Assembly: GCA_900548205.1 (NCBI GenBank) | Contig: URJS01000008.1 | Location: forward strand, 1-50,754 | Origin: an uncultured Roseburia sp. | GTDB taxonomy: Bacteria; Bacillota; Clostridia; Lachnospirales; Lachnospiraceae | Reading direction: 5' to 3' | DNA length: 50,754 nucleotides | Shown: positions 48,291-50,754 of the stretch, one piece after another | How the letters are laid out: the number at the start of each line of letters is the position of its first letter | How positions within the stretch are numbered: the stretch's first letter is position 1 | Position numbers and translations under genes: made by a program | Notes under the pieces: model-generated | The model's database searches: none | What the model was told of the DNA's origin: nothing | Seen by the model: the letters and a program-made list of their open reading frames with translations, nothing else

Positions 48291-49119
48291 TGATCACTCC
48301 GCCGTCGTTCGCATACATACTGCTCACACCGGCAGTATTAATAATAATGATTTTTTTAAATTTTGCAAGTGCCTCCAGCTTCTCCCTGACAAACTCCGCA
48401 CGTTCCGGACAATTACAGTGCGAAATGGCAAGGATCCGCGTTTCGGTATCCACCGTATCCGCTGCAAGCTGTACCAATTTATCAAGCGCCCGCTGCATTC
48501 CTCTCGCCTGTCCAAGCTGGCAGATCGCCCCATCCTGCGTAGAGCCCATGACCGGCTTGATATTGAGCGTATTGGCGATCAGCGCCTTTAAATTTGTCAG
48601 ACGCCCGGACTTTCTGAGCGTCTCTAAGGTCTCCAGTACAAAATAGGTATGCTGTGAATCGATATACTCCTCCGTGCGCGCAACAACCTCCGAAAAAGAA
48701 AGCCCCTGCTCCTCAAGCTCCTGTATCTTCATAGCGATCAGCGTCTCTCCAACAGATGCGCTTCTGGAATCAAACACATGGATCTGCTTTTTGGAATCGC
48801 GATATTCCTCCTCATACAGCTGCTTTCCAAGCTGCGCGCTGTTATAGGAGCCGCTCAGCTTTTCTGACAGCGTCACGACATACACACGCTCCGCCTCCTT
48901 GCTGCACGCCTCCATATACTGCTCGGGGGACGGGCAGGACGACTTTGGACAATCCGCACTCTCCCGTACTCTGCGCAAAAAATCCTTCTGGTCAAACGTC
49001 TCGTCATCACGGATACGATAGCCGTCAATTTCAATCTCGAGCGAAACCGTCTGAAAATGTCCGTCCTTCTTTAAGTCCTCCGTCAGCTCTCCGCAGCTGT
49101 CTATTACAATTTGATACAT
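48280..49119 (-). CDS. DegV-family fatty-acid-binding protein
   Basis: The 279-residue protein starts at MYQIVIDSCGELTEDL, with GGAGG 7 bases upstream. DegV marks are the N-terminal DSCGEL (the family has DSxxDL), TLSEKLSGSYNSAQ and VFDSRSASVGETLIA in the ligand region, and LETLRKSGRLTNLKA, which is the usual DegV motif. Proteins of this fold bind fatty acids and, in some bacteria, feed them to fatty-acid kinase FakA; no fakA is in view. It overlaps the start of folC. Confidence 0.9.
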   Translation of the reverse strand: MYQIVIDSCGELTEDLKKDGHFQTVSLEIEIDGYRIRDDETFDQKDFLRRVRESADCPKSSCPSPEQYMEACSKEAERVYVVTLSEKLSGSYNSAQLGKQLYEEEYRDSKKQIHVFDSRSASVGETLIAMKIQELEEQGLSFSEVVARTEEYIDSQHTYFVLETLETLRKSGRLTNLKALIANTLNIKPVMGSTQDGAICQLGQARGMQRALDKLVQLAADTVDTETRILAISHCNCPERAEFVREKLEALAKFKKIIIINTAGVSSMYANDGGVIIAV

Positions 49120-49269
49120 ACTCTTACCTCCACACTCACTTCTCATTTATGCTTCCCGATTCGGCACAAATCTATATGTTATCATATTCCATAATACATG
49201 GTTTTTATTACTACATGATGTTAGCACAAAAACCGAAACTTGTATAGAGGTAAATGCTTTTCCCGCGAA

Positions 49270-50574
49270 TTAAATTGAAAAATACGCCTCTGTCAAATCT
49301 TTGAGCGTCTGCAGATCCGCCGTTCCCATCAGCTCTCTCGCCGAATGCATCGCAAGCAGAGGAATGCCGATATCGACTGTTTTTACCGGCAGCAGCGCTG
49401 AAGCGATAGCGCCAAGCGTACCACCGCCTGGCATATCGGAGCGGTTGACAAACTTCTGATAGGGGATCTTCTTTGCCTCACAGATCTGCTGAACGACTGC
49501 GACTGCCTCGCAATCTGTCGCATAAGACTGTGAGCTTGCCTCCTTGATGCAAAGTCCCCCGCCAAGCACCGGCTTATTTGTAATATCCATCTTTCCTGCA
49601 TAATTCGGGTGAAGACCGTGTGCCACATCCGCCGATAAGATCATGCTCTGATAGATGTCGCTTTGCGCCGTCTGCTCCCTGCCGATTTCCTTTAAAATGC
49701 GAAGCAGCAGATCATGCAGCAGGATAGAGCCTGCCCCCTGCTTGGAACGGCTGCCGATTTCCTCATGGTCGAATAATGCGATCAGATTGATCCCCTCGTC
49801 CCTCACACCGTCGATCAGCCCGGAGACAAGCACTGAGCAGGACGTCAGATTATCAAGACGCGGCGCAGAAATAAACTCATCCGAAATGCCGATGTACTCC
49901 GGCTCCTCCTTACAATATACCGTCAGCTCAAAATCTAAAATATCCTCCTTCTCCACGGAAAGCTCCTCTGCCAAAAAGCTCAGGAAATAATCCTTCCTGC
50001 GCTGCTCCGGTGAGAGAATATCCTCTGCCGCAAGACCGATCAGCGGCAGCATCTGTGTCTGTTTATTTAATTCCACGCCCTTGTTTACGTCACGATTCAT
50101 GTGTATCGCAAGATTGGGAATCGTCAGCAGGCTCTTTTCGGAGACAAACTCACGCACGATCGGTGCAAATACGTCCTCGCTTCGCACCGCCACACGTCCG
50201 GCAATCCCAAGCGGGCGATCCAGCCATGTATTTAAAATGGCACCGCCGTAAACCTCCACATTGACCTGCGCATAGCCGCCGCTTGTCACATCGGCAGACG
50301 GCTTAATGCGAAGACTCGGAAAATCTGTGTGCGCGGCAGCAATCCGGATCTGCGGCGCAATGCGCTCCGTCCATTTCTCTCCGACTGTAAATGCAAACAA
50401 TGTCGTATCATGATGATTTACAAAATATCTGCCCCCTGCGCGCAGCTCCCATGCTTCCTTATACTCCAAACGCTCAAAACCTGCGTTCCCTAAGCGTTCC
50501 TCACAGACGCCCACTGCCTGTACGGCAGATACGCCTCTTTTTAATAGATCAAATAAAATCTCTGTCTCTCTCAT
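49270..50574 (-). CDS. M18-family metalloaminopeptidase
   Basis: The 434-residue cytoplasmic enzyme belongs to the aspartyl-aminopeptidase (M18) family, which removes acidic or other N-terminal residues from peptides. Metal ligands are visible in order: AAHTDFPS, DRPLGIAG, ALFDHEEIGSRSKQG with the catalytic Glu pair, SADVAHGLHPN, and the C-terminal AMHSARE. AAGGAG lies 4 bases before the ATG. A minus-strand TATAAT at 50619-50624 is a possible promoter with no good -35. The gene is followed by the DegV-folC pair after 150 bases without other features. Confidence 0.93.
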   Translation of the reverse strand: MRETEILFDLLKRGVSAVQAVGVCEERLGNAGFERLEYKEAWELRAGGRYFVNHHDTTLFAFTVGEKWTERIAPQIRIAAAHTDFPSLRIKPSADVTSGGYAQVNVEVYGGAILNTWLDRPLGIAGRVAVRSEDVFAPIVREFVSEKSLLTIPNLAIHMNRDVNKGVELNKQTQMLPLIGLAAEDILSPEQRRKDYFLSFLAEELSVEKEDILDFELTVYCKEEPEYIGISDEFISAPRLDNLTSCSVLVSGLIDGVRDEGINLIALFDHEEIGSRSKQGAGSILLHDLLLRILKEIGREQTAQSDIYQSMILSADVAHGLHPNYAGKMDITNKPVLGGGLCIKEASSQSYATDCEAVAVVQQICEAKKIPYQKFVNRSDMPGGGTLGAIASALLPVKTVDIGIPLLAMHSARELMGTADLQTLKDLTEAYFSI

Positions 50575-50685
50575 TTTTCTCCTTTCCTGCCCAATGCTTC
50601 TTCACATCAGTCCTACGCATTATAACACAAAAATAACGAAACTGCATGAAATTTCAGCAAGGGATAGATTTTCTCCCATGACTAA

Positions 50686-50694
50686 TGCTATAAT
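50686..50694 (+). promoter_or_regulatory. Extended -10 for a gene leaving the window
   Basis: TGCTATAAT on the plus strand is followed by AAGGG (about 50738) and an ATG at 50751, the last bases of the window. A plus-strand gene may begin here; only four bases are present, so no protein can be described. Confidence 0.35.
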
Positions 50695-50754
50695 AAACTC
50701 ATATTGAATAGGTTACAATAAACTGGACAGATTTTTTAAGGGCATATACAATGA

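Noticed and set aside
1..50754. Integrated mobile element or prophage
   Set aside because: No integrase, transposase, phage or conjugation gene is visible; only short non-coding repeats are present.

Overview
The window reads as a chromosomal segment of an anaerobic, low-to-mid-GC Firmicute of the Lachnospiraceae type; a motile Roseburia/Agathobacter-like gut bacterium is the best guess. The clues are a single-chain pyruvate:ferredoxin oxidoreductase, a long single-chain PurL, a CheV chemotaxis coupler, a GH112 galactoside phosphorylase, strong AGGAGG ribosome binding sites, UUG start codons, and the gene order secG-rnr-smpB-ssrA. Nearly all genes lie on the minus strand; the plus-strand exceptions are the PHP phosphatase, a LysR regulator, a SpoVB-like flippase, an AraC regulator and an ABC-F protein. 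No prophage, insertion sequence, CRISPR array or rRNA/tRNA cluster is seen. The only stable RNA found is tmRNA.

Layout. 0.2-5.5 kb: lower glycolysis on the minus strand, transcribed gap-pgk-tpiA-gpmI, with hairpins separating every pair of genes. 5.8-12 kb: a histidinol-phosphatase, then purL and a PurF paralogue that lacks the catalytic cysteine. 12-19 kb: LysR regulator, a nuclease-XPD helicase fusion, an HPr-like protein without its active histidine, a cysteine desulfurase and a SpoVB-like flippase. 18.9-23 kb: a sugar nucleotidyltransferase and a GH112 phosphorylase with a divergent AraC regulator. 23-30 kb: pyruvate:ferredoxin oxidoreductase, a YbiT-like ABC-F protein with one degenerate ATP site, and an NlpC/P60 wall hydrolase. 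30-35.4 kb: a co-oriented set cheV, acidic membrane protein, hisH, hisF, ung, CBS-ACT protein. 35.5-39.2 kb: a lipoprotein, a two-component system and a small membrane protein. 39.4-44.4 kb: tmRNA, smpB, rnr, secG, eno. 44.5-50.6 kb: an SGNH/MBOAT O-acylation pair, folC, a DegV protein and an M18 aminopeptidase.

The least explained signal lies between genes. Two families of short palindromic elements sit directly behind intrinsic terminators and merge with the terminator T-tract. Family A is a 14-bp hairpin followed by a CCCTCCGAGGG-like palindrome; its stem shows compensatory changes between copies. Family B is a 39-bp unit starting TTGACATAAG, in places as a tandem pair, and one copy forms the end of a coding region. 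Together with the hairpin-rich spacers of the glycolytic cluster they suggest non-autonomous elements that target terminators, or a terminator-coupled RNA-end structure. Protein-level oddities worth checking are the PurF paralogue, the HPr-like protein, the ABC-F composite site, an enolase with an insertion and a leader hairpin that can cover its ribosome binding site, and the nuclease-helicase fusion.
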